A stretch of 64,000 bases of DNA from Metabacillus malikii. GTDB taxonomy: Bacteria; Bacillota; Bacilli; Bacillales; Bacillaceae. The stretch is from NCBI RefSeq assembly GCF_030813355.1, contig NZ_JAUSUD010000020.1, positions 32,255 through 96,254 on the forward strand, in the 5' to 3' direction. A program made the translations under genes and the position numbers. Numbering within the stretch: the first letter of the stretch is position 1; every line of letters starts with the position of its first letter. This document shows, piece by piece, positions 54,909 to 64,000 of this stretch. Below the pieces are notes generated by a model. The model worked only from the letters and a program-made list of their open reading frames with translations, was not told the DNA's origin and did not search any database.

Positions 54909-54933
54909 GGGTGAGTCGATTGGAGACTCACCT
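54909..54933. terminator. GGTGAGTC hairpin downstream of arcA
   Basis: Stem ggtgagtc / gactcacc with loop gattgga; no long T-tract. Confidence 0.55.
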
Positions 54934-55010
54934 TCTTTCTCACCTAAAAAGTATTCTATCTGGAACAACTCATTATCGCTGTTAATAATTAACACTTTAT
55001 TTAAAAAAGC

Positions 55011-56249
55011 CTATCGGAATGAAATATCTTCTCTTATAAGTGGCATTGACATGCACCTTGGACCACCGCCACCTCTTGATAACTCTGAGCTCGGTATTTC
55101 GTGTACTATTATCCCGTTCTTCCTAAGTAAATCGTTTGTTATATAGTTTCTGTCATATGTAATCACAACACCCGGAGAAATGGCTAACGTGTTCGTCGCA
55201 TCATTCCATTGCTCTCGGGAAGAAGCCACTTTGTCATCACCGCCACATATTATGAAGTTAACCTCATCTAATCCCAAAACCTTCTTTAACGCCACTTCTA
55301 GGCTTTGTTGCTTTGACACATTAACGCACTGCGGGACTGTCCCCCGCTCTAGAAGGTAGATGTCTTCAGTTAGGATGACGGGGTAGATGCAGAAGGTGTC
55401 TTTGTTGACCATTGTGAAGATTGTGTCTAGGTGCATGAATGTTCGTGATTTTGGTACGACGGCCGCTATTATATTGTTTATCGTTGTATTTTGTTTAAAG
55501 ATGTTTGCTGCAAGCTGTTCAATTGCTTTTGCCGAGGTTCTCTCACTAATACCAATTGCTAATGTTTCTTTGCTTAACACGAGAAGGTCTCCCCCTTCAA
55601 GTGAGAACGGATAGTCTCGATTAAGCCAAATTGGTATTTCACTTTCTTTAAATCGTTCGTGATACTTTAAGATATATTGAAAGAATAATGATTCCCGTTT
55701 TCTAATTTCCGATTTCATATTATTTAACGTTACCCCATTCCCAATGACGCAAGCAGGATCCCTCATAAAATATACATTTGGCTGTGGCGATACATAGAAC
55801 GGAAATGAATCCTCCATGTAGTCATGCAAATGGATTTTCTGCTCTTGAAATAATTCTTCCTTCCGAACACCTTGGAAGACCTTCTCAACAAAATCTTCAG
55901 CTGATAATTGTTGTAAATAGTTTTCAAGTGCCTGTCCAATTTGATTTTCATCAAACGGTGCCTTGCTCTCATTTAGGAAATCGAGAACAAATAAGTCCTT
56001 TATATCCTTTGTTCGAAAAACTTCTGTAAGCAGTTCCTTTAAATCTAATACTTCTACACCTTGCTTGCGAAGAATACCCGCAAACTGGTCATGCTCTTTT
56101 TGTATCATATGTAAGTACGGGATATCATCAAATAAAAAACGTTGCGTGTTTTGAGGGATCATATTTTCTACCTCTGGACCAGGCCTTTTTAACACGACGG
56201 TTTTTAATGTGCCGATTTCAGATGTTATATTCAAAGTAGGCTTCAACAC
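55011..56249 (-). CDS. arcA: Arginine deiminase
   Basis: 412 residues, GTG start with aaaggtg upstream. Family motifs: GTLKTVVLKRPGPEVENMIP, FMRDPACVIGNGV, LEGGDLLVLSKETLAIGISE (substrate Asp/Glu), FMHLDTIFTMV (catalytic His) and the end SRGGGGPRCMSMPL with the catalytic Cys. It converts arginine to citrulline and ammonia. No arcB, arcC or arcD is adjacent, unlike in most ADI operons. Residues near RGTVPQCVNVSK are encoded by a segment that matches the interspersed ggggactgtccc repeat. Confidence 0.93.
   Translation of the reverse strand: MLKPTLNITSEIGTLKTVVLKRPGPEVENMIPQNTQRFLFDDIPYLHMIQKEHDQFAGILRKQGVEVLDLKELLTEVFRTKDIKDLFVLDFLNESKAPFDENQIGQALENYLQQLSAEDFVEKVFQGVRKEELFQEQKIHLHDYMEDSFPFYVSPQPNVYFMRDPACVIGNGVTLNNMKSEIRKRESLFFQYILKYHERFKESEIPIWLNRDYPFSLEGGDLLVLSKETLAIGISERTSAKAIEQLAANIFKQNTTINNIIAAVVPKSRTFMHLDTIFTMVNKDTFCIYPVILTEDIYLLERGTVPQCVNVSKQQSLEVALKKVLGLDEVNFIICGGDDKVASSREQWNDATNTLAISPGVVITYDRNYITNDLLRKNGIIVHEIPSSELSRGGGGPRCMSMPLIREDISFR
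55318..55350. repeat. ggactgtcccc repeat motif inside arcA
   Basis: attaacgcactgcgggactg followed by tccccc: the same string as the intergenic tandem repeat at 36952-37042 (ttaatgcgtta ... cgggggactgtcccc), but in a coding region and in frame. Confidence 0.7.
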
Positions 56250-56405
56250 TTATCACACCTTTCAAAACAGATAACAACATTATCGGTCATTTTAATGACA
56301 TCTATACAAACTTCACTCTACTGCAAATTTTTAAAAAAGCTCTGTTTAATGTCACTCCCAGCATCATCTTTGTACTTTTAATCTGTCATATATACATACT
56401 AACAA

Positions 56406-56603
56406 TCATTTCCGATTTTCAGCATGTCTTTCAATCAGATAATTTATTAGAAAGCCACCAATTAATAAAACTAGTAATATTGAATTATTCAATTCACTCC
56501 AGATTTGCTTACAAACCAAAAAAATGATAAGTGCACCAAATACTGTGCTAAACCAGAGGATTATCTTATTACGTCTACTCATTTTTTTAGTAAACACCTC
56601 CAC
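56406..56603 (-). CDS. Small two-helix membrane protein (58-65 aa)
   Basis: Two helices (IILWFSTVFGALIIFLVC and ILLVLLIGGFLINYLIE), basic start and end. Start could be GTG 56603 or ATG 56582, neither with ideal spacing from ggagg. It lies 24 bases after the CPBP protease gene, in the same direction, so it may be its partner. Function unknown. Confidence 0.6.
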   Translation of the reverse strand: MEVFTKKMSRRNKIILWFSTVFGALIIFLVCKQIWSELNNSILLVLLIGGFLINYLIERHAENRK

Positions 56604-56626
56604 CGCTCACATATTCGCAAATCTAC

Positions 56627-57235
56627 TTATTCTTTTAATCTCAAAATCTTATATTTAAACAGCAGTGTCGTTCCGACATTTAAAATAAAATGAACAATGA
56701 ATGGTATAAGTAGATTATGAGTAGCACTATAAATCCAACCAAACATTAAACTTGGAATCATAATATTTAATAGCATAATCGGTTTCGTATAATATTGAAT
56801 GTGGAAGGCTAAAAATAACATCGTTGTTAAAATTATAGCTAACCAATCATGTTGAAAACCAAGGTCCATTAAATTTTGGATAACGCCTCTGAATAGCAGT
56901 TCTTCGAATAAGGCACTAAAGAACATGAAGATTACTAATACACCTGTCGGTAAATATTGATAGCTTTTATTTGTGTCATCGATATATATCGCAGGAATGA
57001 ATTTAGTGAGTACAGCTCCAAATAATAGTAGAAATACTGAAGGAATAGCCACCCAGCATGCCGATTCAAGTAGGTTCATTTTCAAAAAAATCTCATCAAT
57101 TGTTATCACATTTTGATTAACTAAAACTAAGATAACAGATAAACAAATAACAATTAATGACAGGTTACCGATTAATACATCTTTTAACTTGAATTCCTTG
57201 TGTGTCGTCTTTGGTTCGTCTTGTTGTATGACCAT
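56627..57235 (-). CDS. CPBP-family intramembrane metalloprotease
   Basis: 202 residues, about six helices. CPBP motifs: EELLFRGVIQNL (EExxxR), FLAFHIQYY and IPFIVHFILNVGT, which carry the Glu, Arg and His residues of Abi/CAAX proteases. In Gram-positive bacteria these often process or give immunity to peptides; no bacteriocin gene is visible nearby. RBS gtgaga-like, weak. Confidence 0.88.
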   Translation of the reverse strand: MVIQQDEPKTTHKEFKLKDVLIGNLSLIVICLSVILVLVNQNVITIDEIFLKMNLLESACWVAIPSVFLLLFGAVLTKFIPAIYIDDTNKSYQYLPTGVLVIFMFFSALFEELLFRGVIQNLMDLGFQHDWLAIILTTMLFLAFHIQYYTKPIMLLNIMIPSLMFGWIYSATHNLLIPFIVHFILNVGTTLLFKYKILRLKE

Positions 57236-57351
57236 TTTCTCTCACTTTCTATTTTAACTTTTATAGGTCGGTTAAGGAGTACTTTTCAAAACAGCAATTT
57301 GTATCGCGGCCTAATTAAGGCAAAAAATACACGCTTAGGAAAATTCCCTTA

Positions 57352-57388
57352 GAAAAAAATCTTACTAAATGAATTCAGTAAGATTTCT
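57352..57388 (-). terminator. Terminator of the HisA-like gene
   Basis: Minus strand aaatcttact / agtaagattt followed by T6. Confidence 0.85.
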
Positions 57389-57397
57389 TTACTAGTA

Positions 57398-58156
57398 TTA
57401 CAGTTTCTCGCAATAAGCGACAACCTCATCATATGGAAGACTACCGCCAAAAATGTCTAATGCACTACCGATTGTGATGTCCAGCTTACCGTTAGATAGA
57501 TGATTAAACGTCTCTAAATCTTCTATTGAACGAACACCGCCAGCATATGTCGTCGGAATTGTAACCCACTGTGATAGCTGTTTTACAAGTGTTTCTTGTA
57601 TACCTGTTCGCTTGCCTTCAACATCAACCGCATGGATAAGGAACTCATCGCAATAGCTCTCCATCTCTTTTATCGTTGATTGATTAATTTCAAAGTTTGT
57701 AAACTTTGTCCATTTATCCGTGACAACATACCACTTTCCATCTTTTTCTTTACAGCTCAAATCTATCACAAGTTGGTCTTTTCCTACTTCCTGAACTAGC
57801 TCTTTTAGTCTTGATAAATGAAGCTCTCCGTCTTGAAATATGTATGATGTGACAATGACATGTGAGGCACCTGCTTCTAAATATGATTTTGCATTACTAG
57901 TCGTAATGCCACCACCGATTTGTAAACCGCCAGGATATGCTTGAAGTGCCTTTATTGCGGTTTCCTGATTTCCGTCGCCTAGCATAATAACATGTCCACC
58001 TGTTAGTTTGTCTTCTTTAAACATCGTCGCATAGTAAGGTGAATCATGTTCTGAAACGAAATTTTCTACAACATGTTGATTCGTTAATGTAAGGGTGTCG
58101 CCAACAATTTGTTTTACCTTCCCTTGGTGTATATCAATGCATGGTCTAAATTTCAC
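57398..58156 (-). CDS. hisA: HisA-like ProFAR isomerase of eukaryotic (HIS6) type
   Basis: About 252 residues from GTG 58156 (gagagg 11 bases upstream). A beta-alpha barrel with FRPCIDIHQGKVKQIVGDTL, GGHVIMLGDGNQETAIKALQ, LQIGGGITTSNA, LVIDLSCKEKDGKWYVVTDK, FLIHAVDVEGKRTGI, TYAGGVRSIEDL and ITIGSALDIFGG. These match, as I remember, yeast HIS6 far better than the usual bacterial HisA. The enzyme opens the ribose ring of ProFAR in histidine synthesis. It stands alone here, with no other his gene in the window. Confidence 0.85.
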   Translation of the reverse strand: MKFRPCIDIHQGKVKQIVGDTLTLTNQHVVENFVSEHDSPYYATMFKEDKLTGGHVIMLGDGNQETAIKALQAYPGGLQIGGGITTSNAKSYLEAGASHVIVTSYIFQDGELHLSRLKELVQEVGKDQLVIDLSCKEKDGKWYVVTDKWTKFTNFEINQSTIKEMESYCDEFLIHAVDVEGKRTGIQETLVKQLSQWVTIPTTYAGGVRSIEDLETFNHLSNGKLDITIGSALDIFGGSLPYDEVVAYCEKL

Positions 58157-58246
58157 GTGAATCACTAACCTCTCTATATCTAAATTAAGTTTTATAAAAG
58201 GCTTTTTACATTTTTGCAATTGGGTATCCCCCCCTTTTGCAAAAAA

Positions 58247-59041
58247 TTATTTAAGCAGCCCCACCATTTTCAGTCCATGAAGAATTCCTTCGTCCTCAAC
58301 TGATTTTGTTACATACTTTGCGGCTTGTTTTACAACTTCTTCAGCGTTTCCCATCGCGACACTATTTTTTACTGTTGAAAGCATTTCTATATCATTTAAG
58401 CCGTCTCCGAAAGCATATTGGTGTTCTTCCGGATAGCCTAATTGCTTGCAAATTTTTTCAATTCCTTTTGCTTTAGAACCGCCTTTAGGAAGAATATCTA
58501 CTGATACAGGATGCCATCTGATAAAGTCAAAGTCAGGATAGGCTTGTTCGTATTGATGTTCTTCGCCTTCTTTGCAAAAGAGTAACGATTGAAAGATGTC
58601 TCGTGACTTATAGTAATGTGGATCGTGGGTTGGAAAGAATTTAATTTTTAATGTTGAGATGCTCTCCGTTATATATTCATGCTCAGGAACATTTGCCTTC
58701 ATATCTTCATGATCCATATAAACAACTGGATGGTTATTCTGAAGTGCTTCTTCTGTCAATTTTTCAAGTGGATTAAGCTTTAATGGATTTTGATAAATTA
58801 CCTCACCATCTAAAACGACATATTGGCCGTTGTAGCTAACATATGTATGGATATCTAGCTCGTCACGAATGTCCTTGAACATAAACGGCGCACGACCTGT
58901 CGCAATAGCCACTTCATGACCAAGCTCTTTTAATTTGAAAATTGCCTTTTTTGTAGACTCAGGCATTTTCTTATCATGATTCAGTAACGTACCATCTATA
59001 TCAAAGAAAATTACGCTTTTGTTTGTCAATTTTAAAACCAA
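58247..59041 (-). CDS. Cof-type HAD hydrolase
   Basis: 264 residues. VIFFDIDGTLLNHDK (nucleophile Asp), ATGRAPFMF, Lys in KGGSKAKGIEK, and FGDGLNDIEMLS. Same family as the gene at 20778 but not a close copy. Substrate unknown. Start TTG 59041 is close to aaggga; a second TTG 12 bases on is possible. Confidence 0.9.
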   Translation of the reverse strand: MVLKLTNKSVIFFDIDGTLLNHDKKMPESTKKAIFKLKELGHEVAIATGRAPFMFKDIRDELDIHTYVSYNGQYVVLDGEVIYQNPLKLNPLEKLTEEALQNNHPVVYMDHEDMKANVPEHEYITESISTLKIKFFPTHDPHYYKSRDIFQSLLFCKEGEEHQYEQAYPDFDFIRWHPVSVDILPKGGSKAKGIEKICKQLGYPEEHQYAFGDGLNDIEMLSTVKNSVAMGNAEEVVKQAAKYVTKSVEDEGILHGLKMVGLLK

Positions 59042-59174
59042 CTTCCCTTATGTTTTTGTATCTTCTATTACTATATACAATTATTCTCTCTCTATAGTTT
59101 AACTGAAATATCATTTTTTGAAAAAGTTTTTAATATCCTTTTCTAACTCTTGTCATTCCTCGATAATAACACGC

Positions 59175-59217
59175 TAAAAAGCAGTACCAATCATCACGAT
59201 TGAGTACTGCTTTTTTA
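59175..59217. terminator. Bidirectional terminator
   Basis: Stem aaaaagcagtac / gtactgctttttt around a 16-base loop. Confidence 0.9.
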
Positions 59218-59258
59218 GTATCTATTGGCTCGATAGATTTACTCATAAAATGTTTATT

Positions 59259-59984
59259 CTAGCTTAGTAAGATTTTCTTTGCTCGTTCAACCTCTTCATC
59301 ACTCGGTGTTTCAACATCACTTAACATGTACTTGAGGCCTAATTCCTGCCATTTATAAACCCCCAGTTTATGATAAGGCAATATCTCTATTTTTTCGACG
59401 TTTGTTAATTGGTTAATAAATTGTTTTAATGCGGTTAAATCTTCTATTGAATCTGTTCTTCCAGGTACAAGTACATGTCTAATCCAAACTGGAACATTTT
59501 TTGATGCTAAATAGCTTGCGAATGAAAGAATATGGTCGTTTTTCATGCCTGTTAATGCTTTATGCTTTTCGGTATGAATTTGCTTAATGTCCAGTAAAAT
59601 TAAATCTGTAACAGTCAAAAGTTTATCAAGCTTTCTTAGAAATTCGGGGGTTTCCTGATAGCAGCCGCCAGAAGTATCAATTGTTGTATGAATTCCATGC
59701 TCTTTACACTTCTTGAAAAGCTCGGTTAAGAAATCAATTTGTAACAGTGGTTCACCACCAGAGACGGTTATTCCGCCACCACTACTATTGAAGAATGGCA
59801 GGTAATCTAAGACATCGTTTATAATTTCATCGACTGTTATTTCTTTCCCTTGATTTAGTTTCCATGTATCCGGGTTGTGGCAATATTGGCAACGTAATAA
59901 ACAGCCTTGCATAAAAACAATATATCTTAAACCAGGTCCATCTACTGTTCCACATGTTTCAATTGAATGTATTCTTCCTATCAT
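59259..59984 (-). CDS. pflA: Pyruvate formate-lyase activating enzyme
   Basis: 241 residues, radical-[13 protein letters not shown] holds the CxxxCxxC cluster, followed by [24 protein letters not shown] and [15 protein letters not shown]. It installs the glycyl radical on PflB, encoded 34 bases upstream in the same operon. RBS gagggg. Confidence 0.96.
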   Translation of the reverse strand: MIGRIHSIETCGTVDGPGLRYIVFMQGCLLRCQYCHNPDTWKLNQGKEITVDEIINDVLDYLPFFNSSGGGITVSGGEPLLQIDFLTELFKKCKEHGIHTTIDTSGGCYQETPEFLRKLDKLLTVTDLILLDIKQIHTEKHKALTGMKNDHILSFASYLASKNVPVWIRHVLVPGRTDSIEDLTALKQFINQLTNVEKIEILPYHKLGVYKWQELGLKYMLSDVETPSDEEVERAKKILLS

Positions 59985-60018
59985 GACGACCCCTCAATTC
60001 CCCTTATTTTGACCCTCC

Positions 60019-62244
60019 TTATAGTGATTCGTGGAAAGTCCTGTTAATGACATCAATTTGTTGTTCACGTGTTAATTTAATAAAGTTTACCGCATATCCT
60101 GATACACGAATGGTTAATTGCGGATATTGTTCAGGATGCTCCATTGCGTCTAATAATGTTTCGCGTTTAAAGACGTTAATGTTTAAATGGTGCCCTTGCT
60201 TAATTGCATATCCATCTAGTATTCCGACAAGATTTGTAATCTGTGTATCTTCTTCTTTCCCTAATGCTTTTGGCACGATACTAAATGTATTTGAAATTCC
60301 ATCTAACGAATATTCATAAGGTAGTTTTGCTACAGATGTCAGTGAAGCTAATGCACCTTTTTTATCTCTACCGTGCAATGGATTCGCACCTGGTGCAAAT
60401 GGTTCTCCAGCTTTCCGGCCGTCTGGAGTGCTTCCAGTCTTTTTACCATATACAACGTTACTTGTAATAGTTAACACAGACATTGTCGGAATGGCTTGAC
60501 GGTATGTTTTGTGTTTCTTTAGTTTTTGCATAAAAGTTTTAACTAACCAAACAGCGATGTCATCTGCTTGATTATCATTATTTCCGTATTTCGGATAATC
60601 TCCTTCGATTTCATAATCAACAGCGATACCATTTTCATCACGAATGACTTTGACTTTAGAATGTTTAATTGCACTTAAGCTATCTGTTGCAACGGATAGT
60701 CCGGCAATTCCACATGCCATTGTCCGAATAATTTCTTTATCATGTAACGCCATTTCAATGCGTTCATAGCTATATTTGTCATGCATGTAATGAATAATGT
60801 TCAGTGTATTCATATACAAGCCTGCAAGCCATTCCATCATTTTATCGAAGTTATACATGACTTTATCATAGTCTAAATATTCGTCTTTTATTGACTCTAG
60901 TGCTGGACCAACTTGTACTTTTGCTTTTTCATCAACACCGCCATTAATCGCGTATAATAATGCTTTTGCAAGGTTTGCACGGGCACCGAAGAATTGCATT
61001 TGTTTCCCAATTCGCATTGCACTTACACAGCAAGCAATTCCGTAGTCATCCCCATATTGCGGTCTCATGACATCATCGTTTTCATATTGGATGGAGCTCG
61101 TTTCAATCGATACTTTTGCACAATAGCGTTTAAATTCCTCAGGGAGGTTTGTGGACCATAACACGGTAAGATTCGGTTCAGGTGCTGGACCGAGATTCGT
61201 AAGCGTGTGCAAAAAGCGGAAAGAGTTCTTTGTGACTAATGGTCTTCCATCAACACCGATACCACCGATGGATTCTGTTACCCACGTCGGGTCTCCACTG
61301 AATAACTCATTATAGTCAGGTGTGCGTGCAAATTTCACAAGTCGGAGTTTCATCACAAAATGGTCAACCAATTCTTGTACCAGTTCTTCTGTTAGTAAGC
61401 CTTCCTGTAAATCTCTCTCAATGTATATATCTAGGAATGTTGACACACGCCCTAAGCTCATGGCAGCCCCATTTTGTTCTTTAATCGCAGCTAAATATCC
61501 AAAGTATAACCATTGGAAAGCTTCTTTCGCTGTTGTTGCAGGTACTGAAATATCAAACCCATACATTGAGGCCATCTCTTTTAACTCATGTAAAGCTCTA
61601 ATTTGTTCACTCATTTCTTCGCGGTCACGAATGACTTCCTCGCTCATCACATTGCTTGTTAATTGAAGCTGTTCTTTCTTTTCTGCAATAAGCTTATCTA
61701 CACCGTATAATGCGACTCTACGATAATCACCAATGATTCTTCCACGACCGTATGCATCTGGTAATCCTGTAATAATCCCAACTTTTCTTGCAAGTCTCAT
61801 TTCGTCGGTATAGGCATCAAATACACCTTGATTATGGGTTTTACGGTATTTTGTAAAGGTTTCTTCGACTTCAGGCGAGATTTCATAGCCATACGATTTC
61901 AAAGCATCCTTCGCCATTCGGATGCCACCGAATGGTTGCAATGAACGTTTAAATGGTTCATCTGTCTGCATCCCAACAATTGCTTCCTTCTCTTTATCTA
62001 AATAACTAGGACCATGTGAAACGATTGTTGATACGATCGACGTATCCATGTTGAGGACACCGCCATTTTCTCGTTCCAGCTTTGAGAGCTGTAACACTTC
62101 ATCCCATAATTTTAATGTTTTATCTGTTGGCTTTGCTAAAAAGGAGTCATCCCCTTCGTATAAAGAATAATTTTGTTGAATAAAATCGCGAACATCAATT
62201 TCTGTTTGCCATTTTCCTGTATTAAAACCTCTCCAGTGATTCAT
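60019..62244 (-). CDS. pflB: Formate C-acetyltransferase (pyruvate formate-lyase)
   Basis: 741 residues. Active-site Cys pair in [10 protein letters not shown] (about residue 405), the [20 protein letters not shown] stretch, and the glycyl-radical site RVSGYAV with Gly716. It splits pyruvate plus CoA into acetyl-CoA and formate in fermentation. First gene of the pflBA operon, with Rex and Fnr boxes upstream, so it responds to NADH/NAD and to oxygen lack. RBS aaggaagg. Confidence 0.97.
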   Translation of the reverse strand: MNHWRGFNTGKWQTEIDVRDFIQQNYSLYEGDDSFLAKPTDKTLKLWDEVLQLSKLERENGGVLNMDTSIVSTIVSHGPSYLDKEKEAIVGMQTDEPFKRSLQPFGGIRMAKDALKSYGYEISPEVEETFTKYRKTHNQGVFDAYTDEMRLARKVGIITGLPDAYGRGRIIGDYRRVALYGVDKLIAEKKEQLQLTSNVMSEEVIRDREEMSEQIRALHELKEMASMYGFDISVPATTAKEAFQWLYFGYLAAIKEQNGAAMSLGRVSTFLDIYIERDLQEGLLTEELVQELVDHFVMKLRLVKFARTPDYNELFSGDPTWVTESIGGIGVDGRPLVTKNSFRFLHTLTNLGPAPEPNLTVLWSTNLPEEFKRYCAKVSIETSSIQYENDDVMRPQYGDDYGIACCVSAMRIGKQMQFFGARANLAKALLYAINGGVDEKAKVQVGPALESIKDEYLDYDKVMYNFDKMMEWLAGLYMNTLNIIHYMHDKYSYERIEMALHDKEIIRTMACGIAGLSVATDSLSAIKHSKVKVIRDENGIAVDYEIEGDYPKYGNNDNQADDIAVWLVKTFMQKLKKHKTYRQAIPTMSVLTITSNVVYGKKTGSTPDGRKAGEPFAPGANPLHGRDKKGALASLTSVAKLPYEYSLDGISNTFSIVPKALGKEEDTQITNLVGILDGYAIKQGHHLNINVFKRETLLDAMEHPEQYPQLTIRVSGYAVNFIKLTREQQIDVINRTFHESL

Positions 62245-62276
62245 AAAAATCCCTTCCTTTTTTAGGTTTTACAATA

Positions 62277-62294
62277 TTGTGAATAAATTCACAA
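62277..62294 (-). promoter_or_regulatory. Rex operator of pflBA
   Basis: TTGTGAATAAATTCACAA, a perfect TTGTGAANNNNTTCACAA Rex box, 33-50 bases before the pflB start. Confidence 0.85.
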
Positions 62295-62359
62295 TTAAAA
62301 TTATAAAAATATATCTTTTCCTTACTATCCTTAGTTTAGCGTAGCAGGTCGAAAAAGTT

Positions 62360-62375
62360 TGTGACATTGATCACA
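62360..62375 (-). promoter_or_regulatory. Fnr-type operator of pflBA
   Basis: TGTGACATTGATCACA matches TGTGA-N6-TCACA. A TAAACT -10 on the minus strand (62333-62338) would put it near -41.5, the class II activator position. Confidence 0.75.
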
Positions 62376-62420
62376 TTCTTTAAGTATCTTTTATAGACTA
62401 AATTACTAATTAGTAAGCAT

Positions 62421-62463
62421 AAATAAAGCTCCGTGCATTAATCTATGTTATTGCACTGAGCCT
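62421..62463 (-). terminator. Terminator of the pentapeptide gene
   Basis: Minus strand ggctcagtgca / tgcacggagct followed by ttattt. Confidence 0.7.
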
Positions 62464-62497
62464 TACACATTTTAGTTAACCTTTTTCTTATAGGAAG

Positions 62498-63145
62498 TTA
62501 TTCTTTTATCTTTAAGCCTAGCATACTAGCAAATCCTAGTGCTTGATGTGGTGACACGGTACAACCAGCTAAATTTTCTATCGAAACTGTAAGACGCTCA
62601 TACGTAGATGAACTAATGTCAATTCCATTAAGAGAAGTTTCTCCAAAGTTGATGTCATTTAATTCACATCGATCAAATTGAACACTTTTTAGTCGACAAT
62701 CGTATAAATCTGCTGAATGTAGAGTGCTCGTTGTATACTTTACTTGCTTCATACTAGCATAACTAAATGCACTAAGATTTAAATTACAGTTATCAAATGT
62801 TACATTTTCGAGATTTCCCTCTGAAAGATTAGCCCCGAGTAACTTTGTGTTTTTAAATTCTACACGATGGATAATTGCTCCAAGTAAATCAGCATTCGCT
62901 AAATCACAATCTTCAAAGATAACATCTAGTAACTCTAGTTTATGGAATGCTACATCTGTGAACGTTACATTTTTAAATACCATTTGTGATAGCTCTACCT
63001 TTTCAAGGTGGACACCGCTTATCTCAGTATTTGAAATCATACCATTCGTTAGATAAGGGTCTTCTCGCTCAAAAATATCGTGGAATTGGATTTGCTCGAG
63101 TTTATCTGGAATTCGTGGTTCGTCAATTTTTGATTTCTTCGCCAT
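62498..63145 (-). CDS. Pentapeptide-repeat protein
   Basis: 215 residues. From residue 35 to 180 the A(D/N)LXX-type repeat runs nearly unbroken (VELSQMVFKNVTFTDVAFHK; FEDCDLANADLLGAIIHRVE; KTLL-type KLLGANLSEGNLENVTFDNC), forming a square beta-helix. The C-terminal tail CTVSPHQALGFASMLGLKIK resembles the dimer helix of Qnr-like proteins that bind DNA gyrase; a gyrase-protection role is possible but not shown. RBS aaggtga. Confidence 0.88.
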   Translation of the reverse strand: MAKKSKIDEPRIPDKLEQIQFHDIFEREDPYLTNGMISNTEISGVHLEKVELSQMVFKNVTFTDVAFHKLELLDVIFEDCDLANADLLGAIIHRVEFKNTKLLGANLSEGNLENVTFDNCNLNLSAFSYASMKQVKYTTSTLHSADLYDCRLKSVQFDRCELNDINFGETSLNGIDISSSTYERLTVSIENLAGCTVSPHQALGFASMLGLKIKE

Positions 63146-63271
63146 TCATTTCACCTTTTCGATATTTTTTCTTTTCTTCGTAAGTAAACATTAAACTATT
63201 TCAAGACTTCTAAGGAAGGTAGATTACTTTTCATTAAATCGTACCATTAATATCTTGAATAGCATAGATTT

Positions 63272-63295
63272 AAAAGAACCTCCTAGACTAGGAGG
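63272..63295 (-). terminator. Terminator downstream of the GGDEF gene
   Basis: Perfect cctcctag / ctaggagg with one base between, then ttctttta on the minus strand. Confidence 0.65.
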
Positions 63296-63365
63296 CATAC
63301 TTAAAACTTATAGTTTGTTCATAACGAGTCTGTGCGATTTAAGCATTTCTCATTAAATTACTTAC

Positions 63366-63908
63366 TTAATTTTCTTCAGTTATCGCTACTTGGTTTCTAC
63401 CTTGTTCCTTTGCTTGATAAAGAGCTTGATCAGCTTTTATAATCGTATTTGAGAGGTCGTGGTGATGTTGAAAAGAGGAAATACCAATACTAATGGTGAC
63501 ACCCACTTTATACTCTTTCACCAGTAGAGTTTGTTGCTCTACTTCTTTTCTAAATGCTTCTGCAATAGCATAGCTTTGTTTCGCACTTCTATATGGAAGA
63601 AAAATCATTAGTTCATCTCCACCAAATCGTACGAACACTTTTTCTGCCTTGATACCGTTGTTTATGATGTTTGCTACATGCTTAATTACAGCATCACCAA
63701 CAAAATGTCCATATTTATCATTGATGCTTTTGAAATAATCTATATCGCATAAAACAATAGAGTGAATACCCTCTTTCTCTTCTTTAAAAAAGGATGCAAT
63801 ATAGTTTTCAAAGTAGCGTCGGTTAAATAACCCTGTCAACGAATCCTTATTAGATAACTCCTCTAAAGATTGTAATATCCTTACGCTTTTAAGTTGATAA
63901 TAAGTGAA
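63366..63908 (-). pseudogene. GGDEF diguanylate cyclase, N-terminus lost
   Basis: The frame opens after a TGA at 63909-63911 and reads FTYYQLKSVRILQSLEELSN then the domain start DSLTGLFNRRYFE, the metal site CDIDYFKSINDKYGH and FVRFGGDELMIFL. So the cyclase domain is complete, including the GGDEF-type signature (GGDEL), but there is no start codon with a ribosome site and no sensor domain. The I-site RxxD is absent (KAEK). The upstream sequence looks foreign, so an insertion probably cut the gene near 63900. Confidence 0.65.
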
Positions 63909-63978
63909 TCAATTTCGTAAATCTGAGCCCTACGGGCTCAAGGCTTTCAAGCACTAAAAAAAGGAGTACCTCCCCAAA

Positions 63979-64000
63979 ATGTCGAATTTAGTAAGCACCA
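63979..64000 (+). CDS. Start of an ORF running off the right edge
   Basis: ATG at 63979 starts MSNLVST and continues past the window. aaggag at 63961-63966 is 12 bases before it. A gagccctacgggctc hairpin (63925-63939) lies upstream. This may be a transposase of an element that broke the GGDEF gene, but seven codons are too few to say. Confidence 0.35.

Noticed and set aside
1..64000. CRISPR array, prophage or conjugative module
   Set aside because: No array of evenly spaced direct repeats with variable spacers, and no integrase, capsid or relaxase genes seen.

Overview
The window reads as a low-GC, endospore-forming Bacillaceae chromosome. Evidence: three spore-coat ATP-grasp proteins (YheC/YheD family), an alpha/beta-type SASP, a second SASP-like gene, SpoVR, PrkA and YhbH, sigma-E- and sigma-G-like promoters, GGAGG ribosome binding sites and frequent TTG/GTG starts. 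The set of genes (yheCD, hemAT, nhaC, yhbB/H, prkA, trmL, queG, yhcS-T-U-V-X, pgcA, yhdB, spoVR, nsrR) matches, from memory, the yhb-yhc-yhd-yhe part of Bacillus subtilis in shuffled order. Pyruvate formate-lyase behind Rex and Fnr boxes points to facultative anaerobic growth.

Layout. 1-7.5 kb: yheC/D-like trio, a PucR-type regulator, the shared sugar-ABC ATPase UgpC/MsmX, a SASP gene whose leader folds like a tRNA. 7.6-11.5 kb: small genes, the oxygen sensor HemAT, NhaC. 11.8-16.5 kb: a cobalamin riboswitch in front of a B12-independent class I ribonucleotide reductase; its two genes are separated by 1 kb of nested palindromic repeats. 16.7-24.8 kb: Mta/TipAL-type regulator, DedA, YitT, SASP-like peptide, oxidoreductase, HAD phosphatase, YnfA, SpoVR. 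24.9-26.8 kb: divergent hmp/nsrR NO-response pair. 26.8-36.9 kb: yqzG-like protein, M14 peptidase with a homopolymer frameshift in its signal peptide, yhdB, pgcA, yhcX, yhcV, disulfide pair, yhcU, yhcT, class D sortase. 37-41 kb: Fur-controlled siderophore ABC transporter. 41.3-51 kb: aldo/keto reductase, CorC, YhbH, PrkA, TrmL, YhbB, QueG. 51.3-64 kb: B3/4 protein, tRNA-Gly, ManA, AAA ATPase, arginine deiminase, CPBP protease, a eukaryote-type HisA, PflA/PflB, pentapeptide protein, a decapitated GGDEF gene and the edge of another ORF.

The window carries many intergenic repeats: at least two palindromic families with compensatory changes in their stems, a KVDR tandem-repeat family, a 39-nt tandem repeat whose motif also occurs inside arcA, and long hairpins with GGTGACTC termini. 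The most unusual signals are the tRNA-like leader of the SASP gene, the covarying repeats inside the ribonucleotide reductase operon, and the eukaryote-type HisA. All names come from reading motifs; no database search was run.
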